64,000 nt of DNA from Bostrychus sinensis (lineage: Eukaryota; Chordata; Actinopteri; Gobiiformes; Eleotridae), in the NCBI GenBank assembly GCA_020698575.1, contig CM036242.1, positions 19,649,124 through 19,713,123 on the forward strand, in the 5' to 3' direction. The notes beneath the pieces were generated by a model. It was not told the DNA's origin. It made no database searches and saw only the letters and a list, made by a program, of their open reading frames with translations. A program made the position numbers and the translations under genes. Below, piece after piece: positions 25,775 to 39,160 of the stretch (position 1 is the first letter of the stretch; each line of letters begins with the position of its first letter).

Positions 25775-28048
25775 CAACCCGAATTCCAGAAATGTTGGGA
25801 TGTTTTTAAAAATAATAACAAAATGAAAACTAAAAAACTTCATGAGCCAATATTTTATTCAAAATTGAACATAGATAACATAACAAATATAACACTGAGA
25901 AATTTTACCATTGTGCTCAAAATTAGCTCATTTCAAATGTCATGGATTGATAGTTGGCACAGGGGCAACAAATGTCTGAAAAAACAATATATTTTAAAAA
26001 GATTGAGCTGGGAGAACATCTAGCAACTAATCAAGTTAATTGATTTCAGGTCTGTAACATGATTAGCTATTAAAGGGATATCTTAGGGAGGCAGAGTCTC
26101 TCAGAAGTAAAGACGGGTAGAGACTGTCCAATCTGTGAAAAAGTGTAAAAAGATTGTGGAATACTTTCAAAACAATGTTACTCAACGTCAAATTGCAGAG
26201 GCTTTACACATCTCATCGCCTAAGTCAGGTGTGTCAAACTCAATCGGAGCTGGGGCCAATATTAGAAAACCAGTCTTGGTCATGGGATGAATAAGATAAT
26301 TGTATAAATAATAAAGCCAGCCTGCAGTATTTTTGTTCTCAGTTAGGCTACAATAGGCTTTTTAACATAGAATAATACTTCCCCACAGAACTACAGGTGT
26401 AGATTTGTGGTTTTAAGGGGCTTTGTAGTTTTGTTTTAAATCAGAACTTAGAACTCAACAAATAACAACAAATAGGCCACAGACTACTGACTAACACTGG
26501 CCAATTATTTATTTATTTAATATTATTTACTGCCACAGTTACCCAACTCCTCATATAAGACAAGTGTTTTCATCAGGTCCACTCTGTTTTACTGTGACAG
26601 TGGGTGCTACCAGCAGATAAATATTTAGGTGCATGCCATGCCCCTTATGTAAATAAGCCCAGCACAACTTTAAGCTGAGTCAGCTCCTACACACAAGCGG
26701 GTATTATAGGCCTACTTTACTATTATTCAACAAACTACTTTCCACCTCTCTGTCCTCTGCAGGACACAGTGTGAGCAGGATTATACCTCTTTCTGGGCAG
26801 GTTTAGCTCGCTGTGTGTTAATGAGTGCATTAGAGCACAAGTAGCGACAGAGAGAAAGGAAAAAGAGCGACGGAGGGCAGTGCTGTGAATGAACTTAGAC
26901 AACTCTCTGCTGATAACTTGGTTTTACTGACAGTGTGACACAGGCTCTGTTTAAACTGCTGCTGTCTGTTTTTGGAGACGGGGTTTGTAAAGGTGATGTT
27001 CTTACAATGCTGTGCGGTTGGAGCCTGTTTTTATTACTGCCACATTAGCTCAACAAACAAAGTTCAGAGTTTACAGACAGTCCCACCTGTTTAAGAAGCT
27101 CCTGCTCTCACTGACCCCTCTTTGTCCATTTATTTTGTGGAAAGTTAAAATTTCCTGTCGGAGAATCCGTCACTCTCTCTCTGCTCCTGTGGCTAGTTAA
27201 ATGCTGCTCGCTAAAACAGCGGGGGAGGGGCAGTGCCGGCGCGCAGCGGCGCCGCTTCTGCAGTGCATTATGGGAGATGTAGTTCAAACAGATTGAGCAC
27301 AGTTTATCGCCGGGCTGTTATTAATATAAAATGGAAATGATCTCACGGGCCAAAAGAAATTATCCTGTGGGCCAAATTTGGACCACCGGCCTTAAGTTTG
27401 ACACATGTGATCTAAGTGCATAACACCGTCAAAAGATTCAGAAAAACTGGAGAAATCTCTGTGCGTAAGGGACAAGAATGAAGACCTTTATTGGATGCCC
27501 GTGGTCTTTGGGCCCTCAGACGTCACTGCGTCACTCATCAGCATGATTGTCTCGATGACATTACTAAATGGGCCCAGGAATACCGGAATACCAGAAACCA
27601 CTGTGGGTAAACACAACCCATTGTGCCATCTGCAGAGGCCAACTAAAGCTCTATCATGCAAAAAGGAAGCCATATGTGAACATGGTCCAGAAGCGCCATT
27701 GCGTCCTGGGCCAAGGCTCAAGGCAAGAATGGGGCCAAATTCCAACACCAAAACTCCAGAAACTCATAACCTCTATGCCCACATGTCTTCAAACTGTTTT
27801 GAAGAGAAGAGGAGATACTACACCATAGTAAACATGCCCCTGTCCCAACTATTTTAAGACCTGTAGCAGGCATCAAACTTGAAATGAGCTAATTTTGTGC
27901 TTAAGTGTAAAATTTCTCAGTGTAAACATTTGTTATGTTATCTATGTTCTATTGTGAATAAAATATTGGCTCGTGTGATTTGAACGACTTTTAGTTTTTA
28001 TTTTATTCAAATTTTACAAACATTCTAACATTTCTGGAATTTGGGTAG
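25775..28048 (+). mobile_element. Tc1-like transposon, internally deleted and split by a hAT insertion
   Basis: Ends: left caacccgaattccagaaatg; right, reverse-complemented, ctacccaaattccagaaatg, each flanked by TA (25773-25774, 28049-28050). The inverted repeats extend for roughly 170 bp, including agccaatattttattca, aacatagataacataacaaa, ctgagaaattttac and aaaattagctcatttcaa on both sides. The interior after the hAT reads like a known fish Tc1-like element: tgtcaaaagattcagaaaaa-type lead, catcatgcaaaaaggaagcc-type transposase remnant at 27650-27690, and atagtaaacatgcccctgtc at the 3' end. The central transposase region, including the catalytic part, is missing. It is non-autonomous and long dead. 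Confidence 0.85.
26226..27409. mobile_element. hAT-type element inserted in the Tc1-like element
   Basis: Terminal inverted repeats CAGGTGTGTCAAAC (left) and CACATGTGTCAAAC (right, reverse-complemented). Flanks gcctaagt (26218-26225) and atctaagt (27410-27417) make a 6-of-8 target duplication; both differences are transitions. The right subterminal region gggccaaatttggaccaccg and the ggcgcgcagcggcgccgc / gcattatgggagatgtagtt block are typical of fish hAT non-autonomous elements. No transposase frame. It is younger than the element it interrupts. Confidence 0.82.
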
Positions 28049-28051
28049 TAG

Positions 28052-28497
28052 TTAAAATGAAGTTTTGATGTGTTTTGATAGAAACATTTTTTGTCTTGAA
28101 TTTTGGAGATAAGGGAGAAAAGTAAAAACATAAACTGTGCCCATATTTTTACTACAACCTAGCATCAGAATACAGGAAATTACATGAGTTTTTTTCAGAC
28201 TTTCCTGGAGAGGGACCCCCAAACCCCCCTTCTTGAATTTTCTCAAAAAACAATCTGCAACACACCAGGATCTACATTTCATTTGCACAAAGAACCAGGG
28301 CTGGTTCTAGTAAGGTCCCTGCTTCTCCCAGTTTGCGAAAGAGAACTAAAACTACAAATTGTACCCATATTTTTTACAAGTTGGTAGCCAACTATAATAT
28401 TATATTCTCTAAAATGTGCTCTAAAACTCACCAAAATACAGCTAATTGTATATGTTTTGTTCAAATTTTCCTTGGGGATGACCCCCAGACCTGCCAT
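28052..28497 (-). repeat. Two diverged direct copies of a repeat unit
   Basis: Two units about 230 bp apart share blocks: actgtgcccatatttttact / attgtacccatattttttac, and actttcctggagagggaccc / attttccttggggatgaccc. The minus-strand translations also run parallel (GLGVPLQ.SLKKT..ISCIL..KNMGT and GLGVIPKENLNKT..ISCIL..KNMGT), showing that the units derive from one sequence. I associate the ggacccccaaacccccc type of block with 3' regions of fish DNA transposons, but cannot name the family. Confidence 0.55.
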
Positions 28498-31400
28498 ATA
28501 GTCCCAAACACTTTCAAATCACTCTCTACATGAAAACCTGTCTCACACATTTCAAATACAGTATAATTATAGACTGACTCCATGTTGGGTTCACCCACTT
28601 CCCAAATTCCACTTTAACCCCTGCCTAATACCCATCCTGCTCATCTTTTAGCATACTAATATTATTGTTCCAAAGATGGGGTGTACTTAGATCAGTGGAT
28701 TGCTATTAGTATTTGTACCAAGTAAATCATGGCTTTAGCTACAGATGTACTTCAAGCAGTTTGCCAACATGCACTGCCGGACATACATCTTTCTACAAAT
28801 TACACCATGTTAACACAAGATTTCTTCAGCTGATAATTTATTCAACACAAGTGAAGTCCTGTCAAGGTGAAGAGCTACTGAGCCAAAAGGCTGCTCTGAC
28901 TATTAATTGCTTTTGATCAGTAGTTGATGCATAATTAAAAAAAGGCTAAGCGAGCAGCAGGGGAAAGTGCTGAACCAGAGGAATACCATTACAAAGAGCG
29001 CCATCTGAGTGCTTGCCTGGCTTCAATTTTAAAATACTCAACACATTCAAAGAAAATTTATCTAAAAGTGAATAGTCCTGTCTTACTGTTTGTCTCAACA
29101 TGGTGAACGACTTTTTCACATTCAAAGATTTTTCTGTCCCCCGCATCCATTTCTGTCCACTATGAGCAGCTGCTCATATCTGTTTACAAATTGCACTGTA
29201 CAAGTCACTTTCTCACATTAATGAAGAATACATGGTGCCTTTAAAAAAGCTCTGCGTTGTATATTTTCCCAGCGGTAATAATTAATTTTACTCTGTGCCC
29301 CACTGTTTATATGCAGTCTAAAATAGGCACAACTCATTAGCCTCATTAGTTGCTCCTCACCTTACATGAACTTTTACCTTGAGTTCACAGAAACACAAAG
29401 CTTATTTAAACAAATAGAATATGAAGCTTATTTTAGACAATATGAGTGAATCTTAGAGTTGCTGATTAAGACTGGAAAATGAAATACAAACAACAAACAA
29501 GACACTAGAATGCACACGTCTGCCTATCTTGTAAGCTATAGGGCCCAGACCTGGACTTGAACAAGGTATCTTGTGTAAATATTCAATTTGTTGTGCCACA
29601 AAATGTATAATAATAAAGGATTCATTAAAACTATTTGTTTCTTTACTGACATATTGTGGCTACATTTTATACCATTGCTCAGAATATCTAAAAAGTACAG
29701 AAAATCTTGGAATCATTACTGATAATTACAAAAAAATATCCAACTCTGACTTATTCTGTACTGATGTTTGTTCCACTGATCCTTGAAGAGCACTTGGCCT
29801 TAAGAAATAATCTTTTTTGGACCCATTGATGCACTCACTTTGTAATTTAAGATCTGACTCTGACTTATATTGGCTGCTTATGGTAACTAAACAATATAAT
29901 AAGCCACTAACAGATTTCTACTAGTAGAAGTAATTCTGGTACAAATCACTACAAAGGGCAGTAGTACGGATAGATTATTTATGGTGCAACCTCAAAAGGA
30001 GCCTTCTGCACAATGACTTGCATATTAGCTTGTTCTTGTCTGTAAAGATCAATATTGAACACTTACCGGTATTCTGTAAAATGTATTTTTCCTAACTGCA
30101 CCAGCCAAGTTCCTTATTATTTCCTTTGTGTAGCAGACAGACCCACTTATTGTAGCATCTTGAATGAACTGCGAGATTTAGTTAGACTGTCTGCCCAACA
30201 ATGCAAAGCTTCTAGAGAAATGTCTTTAAATTATGTTGCTCTCTTTGTACATAGGACCCGGTGGCTCCATATCTACAGTTACACTCCAATTACTGAGGTG
30301 ATAGACCTTACCTTTCCACATACTACTCTCATTTAAGTTTAATTTGGACACATTCAATTTCACAACCAGGCAAATGATCTTCTACAATGAACTATATCTA
30401 TGTGCTGAGTAAATGAAAGACACTCTGCTCTCTAAGCTCAAATCCTTTCTGATTGGTTGATGGGCCATGACATCAGATCTCACAAATTAAGGGCATTAAC
30501 ATCATAGTGATGAGACCAGGTGTAATAGAAACATTATGGTTTTACATAGTACAGAAGTGAGAGATCAAGTGCATTGCAAGCTAATCTTAAGGCCGCTCTG
30601 ATGCCTCTGAATTACACCCATCTGCTTCTATCTATTAAAGGGGCTTTTAAGCAGAATATTTGATGCTTGTTTAATTTAGATCGCAGCACGAGAGACCTCA
30701 AAAGGTGTAAAGTAGATTAAGGAACTAATGAGAGCCGTTCATCCTGCAGCTATCACATCTGCCAAGCACGTAAACTAGAGCCATTCAATTTTTGCAACAG
30801 ATGCCAATATGTCAGGGAAACATTATTAATGGTTGTAGAAGGATCTCACATTGGCAGGTATTAATTTACATGTGCAAGCTCATTTTCTAGGGAGTAAGCT
30901 GTAGAACCACACTGCTTGTTTATCCAGCTATCGTCACAGTGACAAAGATGGTGGAAAAACTGAGGGACCAGCTGCCCCAGTCCATTACTGCAATCAACTG
31001 TGCACACTTCTCATTCTCTGACACATTTGACAATCTGGATATAATGGCAGAACTAGACTATGGCTTTTAAAAGGCTCAATTAGGCCCAACTGAAGGAGGG
31101 AAGAAAATCAGCATGTTACTTAATGAATGTTAGGAGGCAAGTGATTATGACATGTCGGGAGAATGGGACCGGAGCATAAAAATGAGCTGATTCGAATGGA
31201 CGCATTAGCAGTGATAACGATTTATGTGACACGGATGTATCTGACTAATACACATCACCCTAGAAGCATGACTTGGAAATGAAATTACATGATTTTAGCA
31301 GAGGAGGGGGGGTTTGAAGGTCAGCATTAAGAGGAAGGTCACAGGTATGACCGCATTAAACAACAATGATTCAAATTCAAACTGCTTGGTCTGCAAGCAA

Positions 31401-34400
31401 ATTGGCCAGGTTCTTGCCTTGTAGGTTTCAATGCAAGTGCAGCTGGATAAGAGCAGTTGGCATATTTTTCTAAACCCCTATATACTAGTCTTTGCTGTTT
31501 GCCTCAAGTCAGCAGTGGCTTGCCTTTTCACTTTATGCTTGCTTTACATCTGCATCTCGTCAATGCATACGAATTGGAGCAAAGATGCTTTTTATGTTAT
31601 GTCTGGGAATACTGCTGCTAGCTGTTTACACACCTGAACTGTGATTTTGAGTTGGCATTCACGTCTTACACGTGATGTTATACAGCTCTAACATTTTAAT
31701 ATGCACATTTAAGCTCCATCTTGCTTTGGAGGAAAACAAATATGAAGTTTAGAAGATGACACTATGACTTCTTATCTATATAGGGTCCATATTGATGCTG
31801 TGCTTTGATCAGACCTCCCTGCCATGGATTGTGTTGTTGATAGCTGGGTTGTGTTTGGAGTTGCACTTAGCTCGAAGTCATCTCTTGTCCCGCTGCATTT
31901 ATCAGTGTTGTAAACACAGAAGCGCGTTGCCAGTGCACTTCCACAGATGGCTCGATGAAGCACTCCACTTTGTTGTTCCTGTTTATTCAGCACTGCTCAT
32001 CGCCATAATGAAATAGCTTCATTACACCAATTTGCACTCGTTCAGCAATCTGAGTCTGCAGATGCTCCAGCTGCACCTGTAATATACTCGGCCCACTCTT
32101 CTTCACACAACAGCCACTTAGATGACACAGAGAAATCAGCACGAATTTGTCTTCAAATTACATATTTGGATGAACTGTGTAAATCATCTTATGTGATACT
32201 GTTCTATTTATGTCTTACAAGTTAGGTTCATTTTCTATTGCATATACACCCTATATGCATTGTAATTATATCACAAAAGGATGAGCTATAAAAGCAGGTC
32301 TGGTTAGGAAAATGTTTCAATCAGTCTGTTAGTCTCTAGTCCCTACTGAGCACACAGGTGCATTTTAATTAATGTTGCTTAGTCTACTGATGGCATCATA
32401 ACTAAAAGTTTTCATTCAAGCCCAGTAGACTATATTCTGGTAAAATACATTTACTAATTGTGTTGTGTGCATGTAAACATGTAATTTCTTTCTTTAAGAT
32501 TTCTTCATGCATTCACTTTGTAACTGGCGTGTTTATTAGCTGATACAACTCAAATACCCTTAACCTATTGTGCCTCAATCCAGCTTCTCTCCAGGAGGAT
32601 CTTGACAGTAATATCTTATTTTAAAGGTCATATGAAAATATTGACATAAACCATATGCCATGAAGCTTCAAAGATATCTCCCTGAACAAACAAGAAAATG
32701 AAAGTAATCATTGAGGCAGGTGGATGGTAGACCTTCCTGAGATGAGTTCTCCTTGACATTTAAGCATTTTTTGTTATTCTTATTTGTTTCCTTACTTCAG
32801 TAAGGTATCAATCCTGATGTTCTTCCCTTAGCAGTATGGAGGTTGGTATTTATGTATTCTATACTGAATTGAATTTAGTCAAAGTCCATCAAGTCCGTTC
32901 CATCAGATAAACTAACACATTTCATGGTCTACAGTACAGGAGAGAAAAGTATGTTTTGTTTGTGCAAATCGTGACTGAAGGTGACACTAATATGAGGAGC
33001 AAGCGCTAAAGAACATATCAGGAGTGGTGCACTGTGCTGCTGATGCTATATGTGCCAGCAAGATCTATCAGTGTAATTGTCACTTACATCTGATAGCTCC
33101 CCCACAACTGCCTATACTCTACACTTTTAATTGGTACTCCAGCCAAGTGTAAAATTAGAAGTACACCAGACTGTATATTAGAAGGATTATCTTTGGAGAA
33201 GGCCATCTTCATATTGAATAGTGAAAATACATCTTTATACAATCTAGAGCTGAATATAAATGATTTAACAAGAGACAATCTGGTACAGGCTCCTAACTTT
33301 TTGCGACATTTGTAATTTTATGTCTATAGTAAATGAAAAGCTCATGTAATCTTCAGTCATTGGAAAGCAATTAGCTGTGCAAGTTCTTTACCCAGTTATG
33401 GCACTGGTGCATTGCTTCTCCAGACTGTGGATTTCTTGAAACTAACCATCATTTCAGAATATCCAATGCAAATGCTTTATATTCACATAATTTTCACATT
33501 GTAGAAGTTGTGATAACCCGAGGCAAGCAACCTAATTCAACAGATCCATCCCTCAGGAGTAATATAAACTTTTCCATTATGAGGAAAAATCAGGAGCACA
33601 TTCCTCTAGCCTCTGATTGAGTCATGTTTCATAATTTCACTGGCCTTGGAGGAACTTGAGCTTCATTATTTTTTGCCCCCATATGTTTAGTATTTGAGTC
33701 CAATGCGAATGCTGGTGGAGGGCCCGGGGCTTCTCACAGTGTAGCAGATGGTGGCCTATTCAAACAAGCAGACACATTACCCAGGATTCCACTCTGTGCC
33801 TGGGCACTGTTGAAGGTTAGCAGCCAGACCAGCGAACAGTGGGTTAGCTGGCACCGTGGACACCGCTCTCTTCCTGGCATCTTCATTTTCCATTCATTGT
33901 GTTTTATTGCATTTTTCACTGTCAACTTTTACTAATCCCTCATCCATTTGGCACTGTCTGTGAGTGCAAACAAGCCTTAAGAGAGACTCTGTATTTCCAA
34001 ACATTTTTTTTTACTGTTCATAACAGTCGTTGCAGAATGATTTAACGTGAACTCTGCAGATGGGCTTATTTGATTGATTTCATCTGCCTCGTTTGCGCCC
34101 AACAGGAGACAATTATGATGACCGGTCCAACAAATGGCTCATTTTAGCAGAATCTACTGTAGCAAAACAATAAATTCAGCACAGCTAGCACCATTAGTTC
34201 TTCAGGGCTTTTAAAGGAGAGGGACCCATAAGGCTAATCTTGTTGTAGCTCTCACCGTTTGAGGAATCCATGTGTCACCTTCCAGAAAATACTCAAGCCG
34301 CTCCATCTGCCACTGACGTACAATGGACCTTGATGTTGATAAATAAGGCTCTTAGAACATGAGTTGTAAGCCCTAATGGTGATCAAATGCCTCTTCCTTA

Positions 34401-37323
34401 ATTGAATTGTCCGGCAGCCATTGCACATTTTTTGTAAGTGTATCAGGACAGAAACCAGGGAGGCGCAGGATTGGTGGTGCTGTGTTCCTTCAGACCCTGA
34501 ATGGCTAATGAGTGATATTATTGCTTAATGCAAACAGACAGCCATTGAAGTGCAGTGGTTTCAGTGCGGCTGTAACATGATGGAATAATCCCCAGTGAGC
34601 GTGTCATCCATTTCATATGTCCACGGTTTTATTCATGGCTTCTTCCAGTCCTCAGTATTTTTCAGCCTCATCTGCCGCTTGGTCTTGTGTCCTCCCGAGC
34701 CTGTTTTCAGACTGCCTGTGGAAAGGTCAGCCATCATTTAGCCAGTGGAGAATGTGTTTGCTGGTGCCACATCCTCCTCAGCGTGTCCACAAGAATTTAC
34801 ACAACAGCAGTGGAAAATGTCAGTACATACTGAGCATGGTGATAAGGCGCTTATTGCAATATTTTTCTCTGCCTCTGTAATTTAGACTAAAGAGCACACC
34901 TCTTGGCACAGAAAGAAATGACAGGGATTTTTGGAGAATCTGAGTCAGAAGTACATGGACCCTCCTTTTCCTGACAGGATCCTTGTAGCTTCCTATGTCT
35001 CAGCAGGAAGTGCAACAAGTCAGACTTCTCCGTCTTTCAACCCCAGGCACACATACGTTCAGTACTCTGTCTTCGAAAGTCTTGGAACACTGTGCCTTTG
35101 TGTTTGTCAGTTCACTGTCAGTCTCGCAGTTCACACATAGACTATAGACAGAGTTTACACACACCCTCACACTCAGCATAAATCACTAGTTTTTCCTACT
35201 CTACGGGGGTTGGCACAGTCTGAGTTCCTCCCTCCTGTTAACTTTCTTCATCTGCCTAATTTCCTGTCAGTTCCTTGGAGACACCATCTCAGCAAAAAAA
35301 TGTTTTATTCATTGACAAAAATACAGAACCTGAGAATTACTCTTGTCAGAGATTAGGAGCACAACTGTGCATAGCAGAGAGATTATGAGTGTTGAACAGT
35401 GAGCTGCAGCCACCTCAGCCGAGTGGAATCCAGAAGAGAGTGGTTGAAGGCAGCAGGTGCAGGAATGTGTTCTTAGCTCTGAGCTTGACTGGTCTTGTCA
35501 GCGTACCCTTGGCACACTGCAGTCTACTAGGAGAGGGGGGATTTTGACGTAAGGTAATGGACATCTGTGACATTGAGTTCTATTCTTCTTGTACCAGAAG
35601 AAACTATGTACATAAACTGTTGTAGGTCTATTTATGCACCAGCTGAGTTTTATTGTATTGGCCACAGAGCTAAAGAGGGAGAGGAATCCAGGGCTTTCAT
35701 TTGGAGTTTTTCATTTGGTGTTCACAGCACATGCAACAGCCCTATGTAGCCCTGACACTGTATTTTAGACCCATAATGGATGGTTCTACTCTATAAGGTG
35801 TTATTAGTTTGTGTGTAACATGTGTGTTTTTATGTTTGTGTATGCGAATAATTATAATTACCAACAGCGTGACTTAAAGTAAGACATGGCCTATAACATT
35901 TCAGTTGAAGTTTAAAGGAAAATAACTGTGATATCATGATGTCCCTGTGACACAATGACGCATTATGCTTAACTTTGCCTCATGCATCTAGAAGATTTGA
36001 AAGATTTTTAGGTAGGCATCCATTCTGGGCTATAGTGAGATGAGCAGCTCACAGGATGATTACAATTCTGAGGTAAACAGCAGATGCAGGGGGAAAATGA
36101 AAGTGAGTTGGGCATCAGCGTTCACCAGCTGCCCTGCTTCCCTCACCTATGTCTCTGCTGTGATAAAAATGTAATTTGCTTGTTCAAATTGCATTCCTAC
36201 TCTGTATTAATTTTTTCATGAGGTCATTAGAAATAAATACAAACAAATACACATGATGTTTTACACATGATGTTTTGGCTGATAAATGGCATATATTTTT
36301 CCTCTTTATCAATGTGACTTGGAAGTGTTATCACCATGTGCTGTGCTGCTATTCTCATTTTGCCAGGACCGCATTCAGTGATCCAGGAATTGGGTGAGGA
36401 AAGCGTTACTCATGCAGCATCATGCCTTTTTATTGGCATGAGTGTTTTTATGGGATTGCCACTGGCTTCTGACTGCGTTGTTCTGGTTTCGGTAACATAC
36501 ATTTTCTAAGGGACAGTGCCTTCCAACTCCTGAGTCCAATTCCAGTCAGTCTGTAATGACAATTCTGGAACAGTGACAGTGCCTTTTCCAAAACACGGCC
36601 CTGCCAGAGCATTCTCATGGCCATAGTTTCATTAGTGGTGTTTTTTTTTTTTTCTTGGGAATTGGGCTATAAAAGTCGGTGGTGTGCTGACGGATGCTTG
36701 GCGGAGGTTCCCAGGCGACTATTGCTGCTGGAGGAGCCCACGTGGCACACTGCAGCCACATGTCTGGGGCCCAGCCAACTGTGAGGCATTGTAAAAGTGA
36801 GGCATGGTGCCCACAGCTGACATGCAGCTTAAACTCATATACTATTGTTATACTCCATACACTACTAGCAGCCTATGATTGATAATCCTTTCTCTTTATT
36901 ACCTCAGTGGTCTAATAATAAAATGATATGGTCATTTTGATGAATACTCGGTCAATATAAAGGGAGCATTTTGTTGAGCAATTTATTTTATAGGAATGTA
37001 AAACAAAAAAACAATTAATTGACACTGATGTATATAATTTGGCATTGATTTACTGAAGCTTATTTTTCAGGAGGAATAAACATTATAAACACATCTATAC
37101 AATGGTGTTTTAACCATTAAATGGTTACTAATCCTTAATACTCAACTCATTCTTTATATTGGTTATTCTAAAGTTTAACCACAATTTATTTGTATTGGTA
37201 AAAATGTTGCAATTGTTTTCTGTAAAAATAAAATGTATATAGTAAAAGGTATATCTTGGAGAATATCTTTGAAGTTGAAAATTTAAATTATCACACAATC
37301 TGTTTGACTCAAAGTGCTGTAAA

Positions 37324-37700
37324 CAGGCTATATGCAGACTATGCACATGCACAAGGCCTCACAAGCTGCTAGGGGGCCCCTAAGCTAAATGTTGACTAAT
37401 AAATATTATCCTAATATTTTGGACTGTTGTGGCATTGTGTTATTACTCTGAGTAGATTATTGCTCAACTGAGTTAGTTGTAGTCTAGCTTATTTTCCTTG
37501 TATTGTCATTTTTATCAGTTATCTTGCTTGAGTGGCCCAACTTAAGATGTGTAATTTTAATATGAGACGTTATCATGGCTGTGTAAGTGTAATTGTGGCA
37601 TGTTGGTGGGTATAATATGGATTAGGAATTCGTCGTAGTAAAAAAGGGGCCCCCAAACAGCATCTTGCGTAGGGTCCCCAGAAAGCTAGAAATGCCCATG
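37324..37700. mobile_element. hAT-type MITE
   Basis: The left end caggctatatgcagactatg leads to aaggcctcacaagctgctag and ggggcccc. The right end is aggggcccccaaacagcatc, ttgcgtagggtccccagaaa, then gctagaaatgcccatg. Flanks gctgtaaa (37316-37323) and gctctaaa (37701-37708) match at 7 of 8, a hAT-type target duplication. 377 bp, no coding capacity. Confidence 0.8.
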
Positions 37701-38849
37701 GCTCTAAAGCTTGCAGGAAAGGTTGAAGGATTTTCTCATTATCTTGTGGGGACTATCTTAGTCAAGGTTCATGTTACAGCTTGTTTTTTGTGGGTAATCA
37801 CTTTTGTTTACAAGAGCTCATTTTCCACTGCACACCCCTGGGGTCCATTTGCATTCATTGTTCAGTCTGGAGTTTTGTGTGGGTCTCACTCATTAAATAA
37901 AATGAGACTGCCTTTACGGGACAGCTACGCAGTGTGTGAAGAGGCCATGAATTAAGATGTTTATTTGGAGATAGGCTAAATGCATGTTTGGTGACATTTT
38001 TATCATGCAAGCACAGTGAAGGATTTGCTTTTTATCATAGTTTTATGTTGCTGTGATTTGGCATAGTTGTAAAATATCTGAATTGGCCACACAGCATGTA
38101 CTTCTGATAAAGATAAACCTTGTTTGTTTTCATCTGAAATACAATAGATTGTACTATCTGTATTTGCTATTTCCTCTTTGTTTACTCCTCAGGGGACAGT
38201 ACAGAGCTGTATTGATATGAGCACTCTCCCCATGAATTTTCAAGTGCTATAATTTTCAACAGTAAGGCAAGTGAAAAGCTAATGAAATTTTCAAAATGCG
38301 TGTGTTGTAAAAAGATTCCTCAGCCTGCAGTTGCACCGCTGTCAAATATTGATTCAAATGGCAACAAGAGATCGGAGTCCAGATTGGGTTACTGTGTGAC
38401 ACATCAGTCAGAGGGATTATGAGATCTGTTAGATATCAGGGAAAGACAATGTAATCATATAACAATATGACAACAGAAGAGATTGAATGGAAATAGTGTT
38501 GCACTGCTGATGCAATATTCATGACAGGTTTATTGTCACGGGACAAATGATGGCCATCAACAAGCGGTAAATGTCCTAGTTCCAATTTTGCTTTGGGATT
38601 ACTCTTTTAGACCATATTGATTTATTGTTTGTCTTATATAGGTATGTTTTTCCATATAGGAAGCGATGATATTCTTTTACAGTTTTCTGTCTGTGAAAGT
38701 GACTTTGCTTTTAAAATGGGCTAGCCCTAAACTGGTTATAATGATGTTCAGTTGACTCAAAATAATGATGTATTCTCTTTCACTAATCTATAGCATTCTT
38801 GAACACTAGGAATAGTTAGACTAAAATTTGATGCAGTATACTTCTACCA

Positions 38850-39160
38850 AGGAGATGATGGTTTTTGGTGTGTCAGCAAGATAACTCAAAAAGTACAGTT
38901 TTCAGGGAACGACACTAATGGGTCAAGGAAGAAATGGTTTGTTTTTGGTGTGGATCTATTTATTTTTGTATTTTGTGTGAAATGGGGCCCAATGTACTCC
39001 AGCTACAAGGGGCATCTGGGTCAGTAAAGGAACATTTGTTATAATGGGATTCTTTACTATTGTAAGATAAAGTCTTTGTGGTTCAATGGGTAGACTAGAA
39101 CTTTTGTAGCAGATCCCTGGTTTGAGTTCAGACCTGGGCACTATATTTACCATTGTGATA
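38850..39160 (+). repeat. Composite dispersed repeat with tRNA-like segment, copy 3
   Basis: Best-preserved copy. In order: ccaaggagatgatggttttt, cagcaagataactcaaaaag, gggtcaaggaagaaatggtt, ttggtgtggatctatttatt, gaaatggggcccaatgtact, acatttgttataatgggatt, then a tRNA-like segment ctttgtggttcaatgggtag with a B-box-like ggtttgagttcagacc. The upstream part resembles a very common fish LINE/SINE-tail sequence; the tRNA-like part follows it. Confidence 0.6.

Noticed and set aside
39080..39145. tRNA gene
   Set aside because: The segment has A- and B-box-like words but no proper cloverleaf, and it is part of a dispersed repeat.
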